Shown here: in pieces, positions 1 through 7,506 of the stretch | Layout: every line of letters starts with the position of its first letter | Position numbering within the stretch: position 1 is the first letter of the stretch | Assembly: GCA_903888815.1 (NCBI GenBank) | Contig: CAISVC010000236.1 | Location: 1 to 10,999 of the forward strand | From: an uncultured Fibrobacterota bacterium | GTDB lineage: Bacteria > Fibrobacterota > Chitinivibrionia > Chitinivibrionales > Chitinispirillaceae | DNA length: 10,999 nt | Reading direction: 5' to 3' | Notes under the pieces: model-generated | Database searches by the model: none | Told to the model about the DNA's origin: nothing | What the model saw: the letters and a program-made list of their open reading frames with translations, nothing else | Program-made: the position numbers and the translations under genes

Positions 1-820
1 ACGACATCATATAAACGATACCGAACAGGAGCAGATCAAAAAAATTCCCCCGGAACGGTATCCGGAACCAGAGAACGGCAAGCACGAGAAAGACGCAGAT
101 CTCTGCAACGCCGATCATGAGGTAGGGCACCGTCTTGCCGATAATCAGGTGGTGCGGCTCCACGGGCGTCACCATGAGCTGTTCGAGCGTTCCTGACTCC
201 TTCTCCCGTACAATAGACAGGCCGCTTAACAGTCCGGTGATAATGGTGACGAGCAGGACAACGAGCGCCGACACCATGTACCAGGTCGATTTGAGCAGTG
301 GATTGAAAAGAATGACCGGCGAGACCGTGACCGGGATCAGCGATTCGAGGCGCACGCCCCGCGCCTCGAGGTCGCGTGCGAACCGCTGCATGGCCCACGT
401 TCCTATGATCGCGCTTAGATACCCGCGCGAAACGTTCGCCGAATTGGCGTCCTGACCGTCAACGAGGAGCTGGACATGAGCGCCTTCGGCCGTTTTCAGG
501 TCGCGCGCGAAGGCTACAGGGATGACCAGTGCCGCCCTGATATCACCTTTGTCAAGACGTGCTCTCGCCTCATCCCCGGTTGCTGACGCGGCCTTCCACC
601 GGAAGAGACGGTTGCCACGGATCGTTTCGGCAAGCGACCGGCTTTCGGGCGTCGCACTCAGGTCTACCACGGCCACGTCGATGTTCTTCACTTCGGTCGT
701 GAGCGCATAGCCCAGTACGAACAGCATGACGAATACCGGAAAGACCATGAGCCTGACCGAGAACGGGTCTGCCCTGATATGGGCGAACTCTTTCCAGATC
801 ATGAGCCGGACGAGGTTCAT
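1..820 (-). CDS. ABC-2 type efflux permease, second subunit (partial, C-terminus beyond left edge)
   Basis: Membrane subunit of an ABC-2 exporter (YbhR/YhhJ-like), forming the inner-membrane pore with the permease encoded just upstream in the operon. About 273 residues are visible from the ATG at 820; the frame stays open to base 1. After a short cytoplasmic start (MNLVRLMIWKEFAHIRADP) comes TM1 at about residues 22-42, a large periplasmic domain to about 178, then TM2. The family hallmark REKESGTLEQLMVTP lies at residues 205-219, followed by TM3 and the start of TM4. The start overlaps the stop of the preceding gene as ATGA (817-820), with AAGGTG five bases upstream, so translation is coupled. 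It is a clear paralogue of the 817-1926 product (same RDW/RADP start, same REKExGTLEQL motif). Substrate cannot be read from sequence; drugs or other amphipathic compounds are usual for the family. The missing part should be roughly 95-105 residues. Confidence 0.92.
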   Translation of the reverse strand, partial: MNLVRLMIWKEFAHIRADPFSVRLMVFPVFVMLFVLGYALTTEVKNIDVAVVDLSATPESRSLAETIRGNRLFRWKAASATGDEARARLDKGDIRAALVIPVAFARDLKTAEGAHVQLLVDGQDANSANVSRGYLSAIIGTWAMQRFARDLEARGVRLESLIPVTVSPVILFNPLLKSTWYMVSALVVLLVTIITGLLSGLSIVREKESGTLEQLMVTPVEPHHLIIGKTVPYLMIGVAEICVFLVLAVLWFRIPFRGNFFDLLLFGIVYMMS

Positions 821-1926
821 AGTCGCACCTTGAACTTTTTCACGGACACGGCGACAAGAAACAGTCCCATGCCGCCGAGCACAGCGAGCGGCTGCCACAG
901 CTCGGCCAGCCCCACGCCTTTCAGGATCACGCCACGGATGATCTGCAGAAAGTAGGTTGCCGGAACCATGGCGCTGATGCAGCGCAGCGCCAGCGGGAAA
1001 CTTGCCAGCGGAAAGATGAAGCCCGAAAGAATGATGGTGGGCAGCAGGGTCGCCGGCAGAACGATGAGCATGGCCTGTTGCTGTTTTTTCGCGACCGTGG
1101 AGACAAGGAGCCCGATGGCGAGCGACGTGAAAATGTATACTACGCTCGCGGCCGCGAGAAAGAGAATGCTGCCGGCCACCCGTACGCCGAACAGGGCGTA
1201 GCCGACGAGCAGGATGAGCGTGCCGTCTATTGCCGCCAGTACGATATAGGGCAGTATTTTCCCCACCACGATCTCGCTCCTGCGCAGGGGCGATACGAGG
1301 AGCTGTTCGAGCGTGCCGAGCTCCTTTTCGCGCGTAATGGCGAGGGAGGTGAGGAGCGCGGAGATCATGAGCAGAATGATCGCCATGAGGCCCGGCACGA
1401 AATAGAGGGCGCTCCTCTGTTCTTGATTGTAAAGTACCCGGTGGTCTACGGTCACGATGGCCGGCTGCCTGATGTGCATGACATCGAGCGTCGCCTTGAG
1501 CACCAGCGGCTCCACGGCGTTGCGCAGAATGGTTCCCACGTTGGGGTCAGACCCGTCAATCAGTACCTGCACCGGCGCGCCGCCGTGTCCGCTGCGCCGG
1601 AGGTCTCTTGAAAAGTGCGGCGGGAACCGGAAAATGGCCTTGACATGATACCGCTTGAAAATATCCTCTGCGTCGGAGGCGACCGTCACATTGCCCGCGA
1701 TGCGGAACATGGTCGTGGCATCGATCGAAGCGGCAATGCGGCTGCTCTCCTCGCCCGGGACCGGGTCTTCGATGAGCACGGGCACTTCGATAAGGTCCAT
1801 GGTGAGCGCGTAGCCGAACAGGAACATCATGAGAAGGGGCAGGATAAGGACCACCATGAGCGTCTGCCAGTCCCGCGTAATATGGCGGAACTCCTTGGCC
1901 GCAATGGCAATCATCCGCCTGATCAT
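817..1926 (-). CDS. ABC-2 type efflux permease, first subunit
   Basis: Full-length 369-residue inner-membrane permease of the ABC-2 family (YbhS-like), matching the family's usual 370-380 residues. TM1 spans about 22-43. A periplasmic domain covers about 44-173 and includes VLIDGSDPN at 121-129. TM2 is at about 174-197, then the cytoplasmic hallmark REKELGTLEQLLVSP at 199-213, and further membrane segments near 225-247, 254-277 and 287-309. The SGFIFPLASFP (301-311) and VPATYFLQIIRGVILKG (321-337) motifs are typical of the family, and the last segment lies near 346-362. The ATG at 1926 overlaps the ATPase stop (ATGA, 1923-1926) and has a purine-rich AAGGGGG ribosome-binding site just upstream. 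It probably pairs with its paralogue (1-820) as a heterodimeric pore driven by the two ATPases. Confidence 0.95.
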   Translation of the reverse strand: MIRRMIAIAAKEFRHITRDWQTLMVVLILPLLMMFLFGYALTMDLIEVPVLIEDPVPGEESSRIAASIDATTMFRIAGNVTVASDAEDIFKRYHVKAIFRFPPHFSRDLRRSGHGGAPVQVLIDGSDPNVGTILRNAVEPLVLKATLDVMHIRQPAIVTVDHRVLYNQEQRSALYFVPGLMAIILLMISALLTSLAITREKELGTLEQLLVSPLRRSEIVVGKILPYIVLAAIDGTLILLVGYALFGVRVAGSILFLAAASVVYIFTSLAIGLLVSTVAKKQQQAMLIVLPATLLPTIILSGFIFPLASFPLALRCISAMVPATYFLQIIRGVILKGVGLAELWQPLAVLGGMGLFLVAVSVKKFKVRL

Positions 1927-2687
1927 GCAGCCCCCTTTTCACCAGGCGTACTCACAATGCGGATGAACGCTTCCTGGAGCGACGCCGCGTTCTGCTGTTT
2001 TTTCAGGCGCGCGGGCGAATCAATGGCCGCGATCCGGCCGGACACCATGATCGAGATGCGGTGGCAGTACTCGGCCTCGTCCATATGGTGCGTAGTGATG
2101 AAGATCGTAGTCCCCTGCCGCGACAGGGTGTCGATGAAAGCCCAGAATGTGCGGCGGCTCAGGGGATCGACCGAGCCGGTGGGCTCGTCCAGAAACAGCA
2201 CCTGCGGTTTGTGCAGGTTGGCGGCCGCGAGCGAAAGCCGCTGCTGCCATCCCCAGGGCAGGGAGCCTGTCACGCGCGGCAGAAGCTCTTTCATGTCAAG
2301 GAATTGCACCATTTCGTCGGTCCGCGATTGCAGCGCTCTGCCCGCCATGCCGTAAATCGAGCCGAAAAGGAACAGGTTATCCCTGACGGTAAGATCGGTG
2401 TAGAGGCTGAACTTCTGGGACATGTACCCGATGCGCGAACGGATATGCGAAGTCTCGCGTATGATATCGAACCCGGCGACGCGCCCGCTTCCGGACGTTG
2501 GTTCGAGCAGGCCGCAGAGCATGCGGATCGCGGTTGTTTTTCCGGCGCCGTTTGCTCCTAAAAAGCCGAAGATCTCGCCTGCCCTGACCGAAAAGGTGAT
2601 ACGGTCGACTGCGGTGAACCGCCCGAAACGTTTGGTGAGATCGCGCGCTTCGATGGTGAATCCATTGCTGTGTTCTGTGGTGTTCAC
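1923..2687 (-). CDS. ABC transporter ATPase B (YbhF C-terminal-half type, degenerate signature motif)
   Basis: A 254-residue cytoplasmic nucleotide-binding subunit of the ABC-2 exporter. Walker A is GANGAGKTT at 44-52, the Q-loop Gln is Q91 in YMSQKFSLY, Walker B is VLFLDE with catalytic E168, and the H-loop is ITTHHMDEAEYC with H200. The ABC signature is not LSGGQ but LPWGW (143-147), followed by QQRLSLA; a Pro and a Trp replace Ser and the first Gly. A similar LPxG form is, as I recall, normal for the second half of the fused E. coli YbhF ATPase, so this looks like that half as a separate gene. The start is GTG at 2687, overlapping the preceding stop as GTGA (2684-2687), with AAAGAGG upstream. 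An ATG-initiated alternative that keeps Walker A is not evident. It most likely forms a heterodimer with the ATPase at 2684-3610. Confidence 0.94.
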   Translation of the reverse strand: MNTTEHSNGFTIEARDLTKRFGRFTAVDRITFSVRAGEIFGFLGANGAGKTTAIRMLCGLLEPTSGSGRVAGFDIIRETSHIRSRIGYMSQKFSLYTDLTVRDNLFLFGSIYGMAGRALQSRTDEMVQFLDMKELLPRVTGSLPWGWQQRLSLAAANLHKPQVLFLDEPTGSVDPLSRRTFWAFIDTLSRQGTTIFITTHHMDEAEYCHRISIMVSGRIAAIDSPARLKKQQNAASLQEAFIRIVSTPGEKGAA

Positions 2688-3610
2688 GCCGCCTCTTTCT
2701 CTGAAAGCAGATAAAAGAAAAGGTCTTCAATGGTCGGCTCAGCCGTTTCGATGGCTTCGGCGGCAGGCACGAACGATTTGACCTGCGAAAGCAGCAGCTG
2801 CGGCTCGATCGTGTCCCTAACTGCCGCATGGAGTGCGCCTGCGGCCGGGTACATAAGTGCCACGCCGCGGGGAAGCGGCGTCTCCGGCAGCACGGTCAGG
2901 CTTCCGCTGCTGCCGGTTATTTTATAAAGAGCGAGCGGATAGGTTGAAAGCAGCTCTGCCGGCGCACCTGTCCGCATCGACGCTCCCTTATGCAGCAGAA
3001 GCAGACGGTCGCAGAGGTGCGCTTCATCCATATAAGGCGTGGAGACCAGAATGGTGATACCCCCGCGCTTGAGCTCAAAGAGAATTTCCCAGAACTCATT
3101 GCGCGACACCGGATCAACGCCGGTCGTGGGTTCGTCGAGAATGAGCAGGCGGGGGGTATGGATGAGCGCGCACGAGAGCGCGAGTTTCTGCTTCATGCCG
3201 CCCGACAGGTGGCCGGCGCGGCGGTTCTGGAACGGTCCGAGCCGCGAAAACGACAGAAGCCGTTCCATGCGGCTGTTCCGCTCCGTTGCGGCCACGCCGA
3301 ACACGTCTGCGAAAAAGAGCAGGTTTTCGCGCACCGATAGATCCTGGTAGAGCGAGAAGCGCTGCGGCATGTAGCCCACCTGTCTGCGTATGGCCGCAAG
3401 GTGGGTTACTACATTGTTGCCGAGCACAACGGCGCTGCCCCGGTCTGCGCTGATGAGCGTTACCAGGATCCGCAGCAGGGTGGTTTTGCCCGCCCCGTCG
3501 GCGCCGATAAGGCCAAACAGCGTCCCCTCGTTTACGGAAAAAGAAACGCCGTTGAGCGCGGTGACGCCGTCGAATTTTTTATGGAGATCCGTAACTTCGA
3601 CCGCAGCCAT
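2684..3610 (-). CDS. ABC transporter ATPase A (YbhF N-terminal-half type, H-loop His missing)
   Basis: A 308-residue ABC ATPase, the first of two adjacent ATPase genes in the efflux operon. Walker A is GADGAGKTT (36-44), the Q-loop is Q83 in YMPQRFSLYQD, the signature is a canonical LSGGMKQKL (135-143), and Walker B is RLLILDE with E160. The H-loop position reads VSTPYMDEA, so Pro192 stands where a His is expected. Roughly 80 residues follow the core fold (about 225-308), including TIEDLFFYLL near 293-302, a tail usual for drug-type ABC-2 ATPases. The ATG at 3610 lies 3 bases after the membrane-fusion gene's stop. Together the two ATPases (308 + 254 residues) roughly equal the single fused ATPase of the E. 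coli ybh cluster (about 578 residues from memory), which suggests fission or an ancestral split form. Confidence 0.94.
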   Translation of the reverse strand: MAAVEVTDLHKKFDGVTALNGVSFSVNEGTLFGLIGADGAGKTTLLRILVTLISADRGSAVVLGNNVVTHLAAIRRQVGYMPQRFSLYQDLSVRENLLFFADVFGVAATERNSRMERLLSFSRLGPFQNRRAGHLSGGMKQKLALSCALIHTPRLLILDEPTTGVDPVSRNEFWEILFELKRGGITILVSTPYMDEAHLCDRLLLLHKGASMRTGAPAELLSTYPLALYKITGSSGSLTVLPETPLPRGVALMYPAAGALHAAVRDTIEPQLLLSQVKSFVPAAEAIETAEPTIEDLFFYLLSEKEAA

Positions 3611-3613
3611 GAA

Positions 3614-4531
3614 TCACCGCCACACTTCAACCGGACAACCGCGCTTGAGCATGCCGTTCACGTTCGGTATGGTCGCCCTGACACGGAACACAAGCTCGTT
3701 CCTGCTCTGGCGGGTCTGAATGTTTTTCGGCGAAAATTCCGCCTCAGAGCCGATCCAGGTGACCGTTGCGGGCAGCAAGCGCTCCTTGCCTTTGACATGC
3801 GGCACATCGAAGTCAACCCTGATCCGCACAGTCTGTCCGTACTTGATTGAGGCGAGCAGCGCCTGAGGAATAAAAAAGTCCGCATAGAGCGTATCGAATT
3901 CACCCATTTCGAACAGCGGGTTTCCCGGCCCGGCGACCTCTCCCGGATTCCGGTAGCGGGTAAAGATGATGCCGTTTGCCGGAGCCAGGACATAGCAGCG
4001 CCGGATCAGGTCCTCGATTTCACGGAGCTTTATGATGAGGCCGCGGTCTTTGGCCTGCAGCGAAGATATCATGTGCTTCGATGCCATGAGCTTGAGCTGC
4101 GTGGACTGCAGCTGCGTGCCGAGATTGTCGCGCAGCTGTTCGGTGGCCGAGCCCTGTTTCGCAAGCTGTTCGGCCCGCCCGAACTCGCGCTCTGCGCCCG
4201 CCACATCGGTGGCAAGCGATTTGTTCTGCGCCTCCTGCGAAGAGATGGAGGCGGCGAGCTCGCTCATGCCGGAAATGATCTCCTGTTTCTGGAGCGTCAG
4301 GGGAACCGTGTCGATCACGGCCAGGAGCTCGTTTTTAAAAACCTGCTGGCCCTCGTCTTTGTTCATGGAGACAATCGACCCCTGTGCCGTGGTGGCCACA
4401 AGGTACGTGCGGCTTTCGACGACCGCCGAGCCTAAAAAGTCTTTATCAGACTCTTGGTTGCAGGAGAATACTATCAACGATAGCGTGATAAAGGTGATAC
4501 AATTTTTTTGGAGCCGTTTCTTTTCGTTCAT
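3614..4531 (-). CDS. HlyD-family membrane-fusion protein, probable lipoprotein
   Basis: Periplasmic adaptor that links the ABC-2 permease in the inner membrane to the TolC-like channel (YbhG/YhiI-like, 305 residues). The N-terminus has basic residues, a hydrophobic stretch (about 11-22) and then VFSC with Cys24, a plausible though imperfect lipobox, so the mature protein is probably lipid-anchored. A barrel/lipoyl half-motif follows (TTAQGSIVSMNKDEGQQV, 47-64), then a long helical hairpin rich in Gln, Glu, Ala and Leu (about 75-175). The second lipoyl half is VLAPANGIIFTRYRNPGEVAG (181-201). The beta-barrel end carries EFSPKNIQTRQSRNELVFRV (265-284), a pattern characteristic of adaptors paired with ABC-2 pumps. 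The ATG at 4531 has AAAGAGG seven bases upstream. It sits 14 bp after the TolC-like gene and 3 bp before the first ATPase. Confidence 0.93.
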   Translation of the reverse strand: MNEKKRLQKNCITFITLSLIVFSCNQESDKDFLGSAVVESRTYLVATTAQGSIVSMNKDEGQQVFKNELLAVIDTVPLTLQKQEIISGMSELAASISSQEAQNKSLATDVAGAEREFGRAEQLAKQGSATEQLRDNLGTQLQSTQLKLMASKHMISSLQAKDRGLIIKLREIEDLIRRCYVLAPANGIIFTRYRNPGEVAGPGNPLFEMGEFDTLYADFFIPQALLASIKYGQTVRIRVDFDVPHVKGKERLLPATVTWIGSEAEFSPKNIQTRQSRNELVFRVRATIPNVNGMLKRGCPVEVWR

Positions 4532-4545
4532 ACTGCAACCTCTTT

Positions 4546-5856
4546 CTAATACTTTATTGTTTTTCCCGCCGCAAACAGCATTTTCAGTATCGCCATTTTC
4601 TTTGCCGTTTTCGCCTGCTCGACCGACAGTCCGGCCTGGGCCTGATTGACAAGGGCATTCAGATAATCGGCTGCGGTTACGGTTCCCGCCGCGAGCGAAT
4701 TTTTAAGGTCCGCGGCCAGGACCCGGGCTGCAGAGCACGACGCCTCGCATGCGGCAAGCCTTTCGGCGGCATTATTCGCCTGCCGCTTTGACTGCTCAAA
4801 AGTCCGTTCAATGGTTTCTGTCTGCCGCGTACGCTCGATACTGATGAAATCAAGCTGGCGCGCAAGTTGCGCGGATTGAGCCTGCATTTTGAACCCGTCG
4901 AAAAGATTCCATTTGAGCTGCAGGCCGAAGAGGCCATACCCCATGTAACGGTCAATGCCCATGTTGAGCCCGGGCCGTCCATAGCGGAGGCCTGCCAGAC
5001 CGGAAAGCGCCGGGAAGTGACGGTACCGCAGCGCCTTGCGCAGCTCCTCGATCTGCCTGGCAGCATGATCGAGCGCGATAAGCTCCGGTCTCGCGAACTC
5101 TATGGATTTCGGAAGCGGCAGCGCATCAATCGCAAAGCCGGCGGTATCGGGAACAATCGACAGGTCTCTGCTCAGGATAAAAGACAATAGCTCCCGCCGC
5201 AGGGAATCGCACTGGTCATTAACGGTGATAAGGTCCACTTTGGCAACCTGGAGCCGCGCCTGGGCGTCAAGCAGTTTCGACCGCAGCGCGGTGCCCGCTT
5301 CGCGCATGGCTGCGACCTGTTTGGCATAGGTATCGAGCTGCTCAACGAGCGCTTTGCGCAGATCGGCCTGCTTAAACGAAAGCTCCCACTGGAGGTAGAG
5401 GAGCCCGAGACCGAGCGAGGCGCGGTTTTTTGTTGCGTCAAGCAATGCCTGTTTTGCGGCCACGGCCTCTTTTTTATTCGTCACCGCATAATACCGTGAA
5501 AACCCGGTGAAAAACGGATACGAAAGGTCAAGGCCGAAGTCAGCCTTGTCGTTTGCGCCGATAGCCCTGTCGATGGTGACCGCCGGGCTGCCGAAAAACA
5601 TCTGATTCGGGTCCAGCTGGAGATGAAGTTTGCTTTTTTCAGTCAGATAATTATACGAAGCGCTTGCGTCAAGCGACGGCCACCATGCGCTCCGCGCTTC
5701 GGCCACTTCATCGCCGGCTTTCTGCAGTTCCGCCTCGGCGGCCAGGATATCGAGGTTGTTCTTGAAAAGCTGGGCCTGCGCCTCCTTGAGGGAGAACGGC
5801 CCGGCCATGGCCAACCTTACGGCAAGCAGACAGATCATCAGCCATCCGGTTTTCAT
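4546..5856 (-). CDS. TolC-family outer-membrane efflux channel
   Basis: Outer-membrane exit duct for the pump. I start it at the ATG at 5856, giving 436 residues, not at the upstream in-frame ATG at 5886. The inner start places AAGGAG eight bases upstream, gives a normal signal peptide (MKTGWLMICLLAVRLAMA, cleavage before GPFSLKEA), and makes the ATGA overlap (5853-5856) with the TetR stop seen at other junctions in this operon. The mature protein begins with FSLKEAQAQLFKNNLDILAAEAEL, the usual first helix of outer-membrane efflux proteins, and shows the two-repeat OEP pattern: long amphipathic helices interrupted by beta segments such as DFGLDLSYPFFTGF and the matching GLFGLQLKWNLFDGF. Length fits the family (about 420-480). 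Carriage of its own channel means the pump need not share a housekeeping TolC. Confidence 0.93.
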   Translation of the reverse strand: MKTGWLMICLLAVRLAMAGPFSLKEAQAQLFKNNLDILAAEAELQKAGDEVAEARSAWWPSLDASASYNYLTEKSKLHLQLDPNQMFFGSPAVTIDRAIGANDKADFGLDLSYPFFTGFSRYYAVTNKKEAVAAKQALLDATKNRASLGLGLLYLQWELSFKQADLRKALVEQLDTYAKQVAAMREAGTALRSKLLDAQARLQVAKVDLITVNDQCDSLRRELLSFILSRDLSIVPDTAGFAIDALPLPKSIEFARPELIALDHAARQIEELRKALRYRHFPALSGLAGLRYGRPGLNMGIDRYMGYGLFGLQLKWNLFDGFKMQAQSAQLARQLDFISIERTRQTETIERTFEQSKRQANNAAERLAACEASCSAARVLAADLKNSLAAGTVTAADYLNALVNQAQAGLSVEQAKTAKKMAILKMLFAAGKTIKY

Positions 5857-6524
5857 GTCCGTTGCTCCTTGAAAATGCCGTCGCACGCCATGGTAACAAT
5901 GCCATTAATGCGATCGGCGAAAAACCTGTCGTCGAATTTGAGATGAAGCGAGGTCCGTTCATCGACGATGGCAAGGATCGGTCGGGCAATAAAAGTAAAA
6001 ATGCACATGCCGACGATATTGAGTGCAATGTGTATGGGGACAACCGTCCGCATATGACCCTGCGAGGCCTCTTTGCGCAGGAGCGAATTGATGCGCCGCG
6101 GAATGTCGCCGAAACCGGCAATGAACGAATTGACAATTCTGGGCAGGTGCGCACCGCCATCGGCGAATTCCCTTATCATGAAGCGGGGGAAATCGGGGTT
6201 TGCGCGGAAGGTGTTGATGTACACCGTAATAATCTGCCGTAAAAGCCCCCGCACGTCATCAACCTCAATGTCTTGGGGAAGCTGTCCCCGCAAGGCGCTT
6301 CCGATGGTAGTAAGAATGTTTTCAAGCACCGCTTCATAGAGCTTTTCCTTGGTGCCGAAATAGTAATGCAGGAGCGCTTTATTGACCCCTGCCCGGTTCG
6401 CGATCATCTGCATGCGTGCGCCGCCCAGTCCGCGTTCGATGAACACATTGCGCGCCGAGCGCAGGATGCGCTCTTCCGCCGTTTCGTTTTTTAACCGTAT
6501 GGTTTTATCAGATGGTTTAACCAT
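5853..6524 (-). CDS. TetR-family transcriptional repressor of the efflux operon
   Basis: A 223-residue TetR/AcrR-type regulator from the ATG at 6524. The N-terminal DNA-binding domain is at about 14-62 (TAEERILRSARNVFIERG ... MQMIANRAGVNKALLHYYFGTKEKLYEAV), with the helix-turn-helix at about 38-57. The rest is helical ligand-binding/dimer domain, with a hydrophobic stretch at 163-183. Length and position resemble CecR (YbiH) of the E. coli ybh cluster. A GTG at 6602 would extend the frame by 26 odd hydrophobic residues and would swallow the predicted promoter, so I reject it. No good ribosome-binding site precedes 6524; instead the promoter -10 ends about 10 bp upstream, implying a very short leader. 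The stop overlaps the TolC start. Palindromes over the start codon suggest it represses itself and the whole operon; the inducer is unknown. Confidence 0.93.
   Translation of the reverse strand: MVKPSDKTIRLKNETAEERILRSARNVFIERGLGGARMQMIANRAGVNKALLHYYFGTKEKLYEAVLENILTTIGSALRGQLPQDIEVDDVRGLLRQIITVYINTFRANPDFPRFMIREFADGGAHLPRIVNSFIAGFGDIPRRINSLLRKEASQGHMRTVVPIHIALNIVGMCIFTFIARPILAIVDERTSLHLKFDDRFFADRINGIVTMACDGIFKEQRT
5865..5870 (-). promoter_or_regulatory. Ribosome-binding site deciding the TolC-like gene start
   Basis: AAGGAG on the minus strand, eight bases before the ATG at 5856 and within the last codons of the TetR gene. It favours 5856 over the in-frame ATG at 5886. Confidence 0.8.
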
Positions 6525-6533
6525 ATGGTTAAA
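6491..6533. promoter_or_regulatory. Probable TetR operator array over the TetR start codon
   Basis: TTTAACCATATGGTTAAA (6516-6533) is a perfect 18-bp palindrome that contains the TetR start codon (6522-6524) and abuts the predicted -10. A second near copy, TTAACCGTATGGTT, lies at 6491-6504 inside the first codons, 26 bp away. Between them ATGGTTTAACCAT (6512-6524) is a further palindrome sharing half-sites. The alternating AACC/GGTT half-sites suggest cooperative binding of more than one TetR dimer at the transcription start, hence autorepression. The binding protein is inferred from position. Confidence 0.65.
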
Positions 6534-6534
6534 A

Positions 6535-6562
6535 AATATATGAGTATAGAGAATATATGCAA
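6535..6562 (-). promoter_or_regulatory. Predicted sigma-70-type promoter of the TetR-efflux operon
   Basis: Reading the minus strand, TTGCAT (6557-6562) and TATATT (6535-6540) are separated by 16 bp. Transcription would start around 6526-6529, only a few bases before the TetR ATG at 6524, giving a leaderless or nearly leaderless message. This agrees with the absence of a ribosome-binding site. The promoter lies in the 77-bp gap after the AraC gene. Confidence 0.6.
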
Positions 6563-6601
6563 GAAAAAATGAGAATTTCCAGCCTCTTCCCTGACCCGGC
6601 A

Positions 6602-7492
6602 CTAGATTCTCTTTCTGTATTCCCGCGGGGACACTCCCATTATTTTACGGAACTGGTTCGTGAAATAGGCTGGTTCTTCGTATCCCAGGTTAAAGGCGAT
6701 CTCCTTTACCGGCATAAGCGTATGCCTGAGCAGTTCGGCGGCACGCCTGATTTTCATCGTATTGAAATACGAAAGCGGTGATTCACCGATATGGCTTTTA
6801 AAGAGCCGGAAGAATTGCGTGACACTGACTCCCGAGAACCGTGATAATTCGGAGACAGAAATTTTATTGTGCAGATTACGGCGCATATATTCGATGGAAG
6901 CAGAAAGCGACGGCGGATAGGATGAACCCGCGATATCCTGCGCAATAAAGAGCAGGATTTCAAAGGCAAGGAGCGACAGAAGCGTCGCATAGCCGGGCGG
7001 TTGTTCCCGTATAAGCGAAATTGCCCTTTTCTGCAGCGCCGCAAATCCTCCAGGGTGAGAAAGCCGGCATACGTCGCATTGTTCGATGCCGAGTTCACCG
7101 GTGATCGTTTCAATGATGGGCCCGTCGAACCGCACGAACCGTTTGTGAACGAATCCCGCGGGCCCCGGTTCGTAGAGATGATTACCGCCCCGCCGTTTGA
7201 TGAACACCTGACCGCGCTCCACAATATATTCCTTGCCGTCCTGAATAAAATGCAGATTTCCTGCCGTGACAAGCTCGATGCCGTAGAGATCCGATTTTTT
7301 TCTGGCGATCACGGCGCCTTTCCGCCAGATGGAATTACCCGCGTGGCGCACCATGAGTATTGCCGGTTTAAGGCCGGTTTTCGTGAGCAGCCACAGACGT
7401 TCATCGGCCCTTCTGTCGCGCCAGTCAAGGAGCGACAGCGTCGGGCTTTTTTTATATTCTATGCCGGGAGATAGGGGAGCTGATTTTTCCAT
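6602..7492 (-). CDS. AraC-family transcriptional regulator
   Basis: Regulator of about 296 residues with a cupin-like N-terminal sensor and a C-terminal AraC DNA-binding domain. Counted from the ATG at 7492, the sensor region includes IELVTAGNLHFIQDGKEYIVERGQVFI (about 72-98). The DNA-binding domain covers about 196-296: the first helix-turn-helix is in ISVSELSRFSGVSVTQFFRLFK, the second in MPVKEIAFNLGYEEPAYFTNQFRK, and it closes with the family signature GVSPREYRKR. A TTG three codons upstream (7501) is a possible alternative start; AGGTGA lies 11 bases before it, but the same bases overlap an extended -10 element. The gene is divergent from the GH31 gene and 77 bp upstream of the TetR gene with no visible terminator between. 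Cupin-sensor AraC proteins commonly control sugar-use genes, so GH31 is a natural target, but efflux control cannot be excluded. Confidence 0.92.
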   Translation of the reverse strand: MEKSAPLSPGIEYKKSPTLSLLDWRDRRADERLWLLTKTGLKPAILMVRHAGNSIWRKGAVIARKKSDLYGIELVTAGNLHFIQDGKEYIVERGQVFIKRRGGNHLYEPGPAGFVHKRFVRFDGPIIETITGELGIEQCDVCRLSHPGGFAALQKRAISLIREQPPGYATLLSLLAFEILLFIAQDIAGSSYPPSLSASIEYMRRNLHNKISVSELSRFSGVSVTQFFRLFKSHIGESPLSYFNTMKIRRAAELLRHTLMPVKEIAFNLGYEEPAYFTNQFRKIMGVSPREYRKRI

Positions 7493-7506
7493 TTTGGTCA
7501 ATACTA

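Noticed and set aside
1615..2355. Long plus-strand open frame (246 codons) opposite the permease and ATPase genes
   Set aside because: It lies antisense to two genes with full family motifs; composition is that of a shadow frame.
6525..6602. Extension of the TetR gene to a GTG at 6602
   Set aside because: It would add 26 hydrophobic residues not typical of TetR proteins, overlap the AraC stop and contain the predicted promoter; the ATG at 6524 gives a normal TetR N-terminus.
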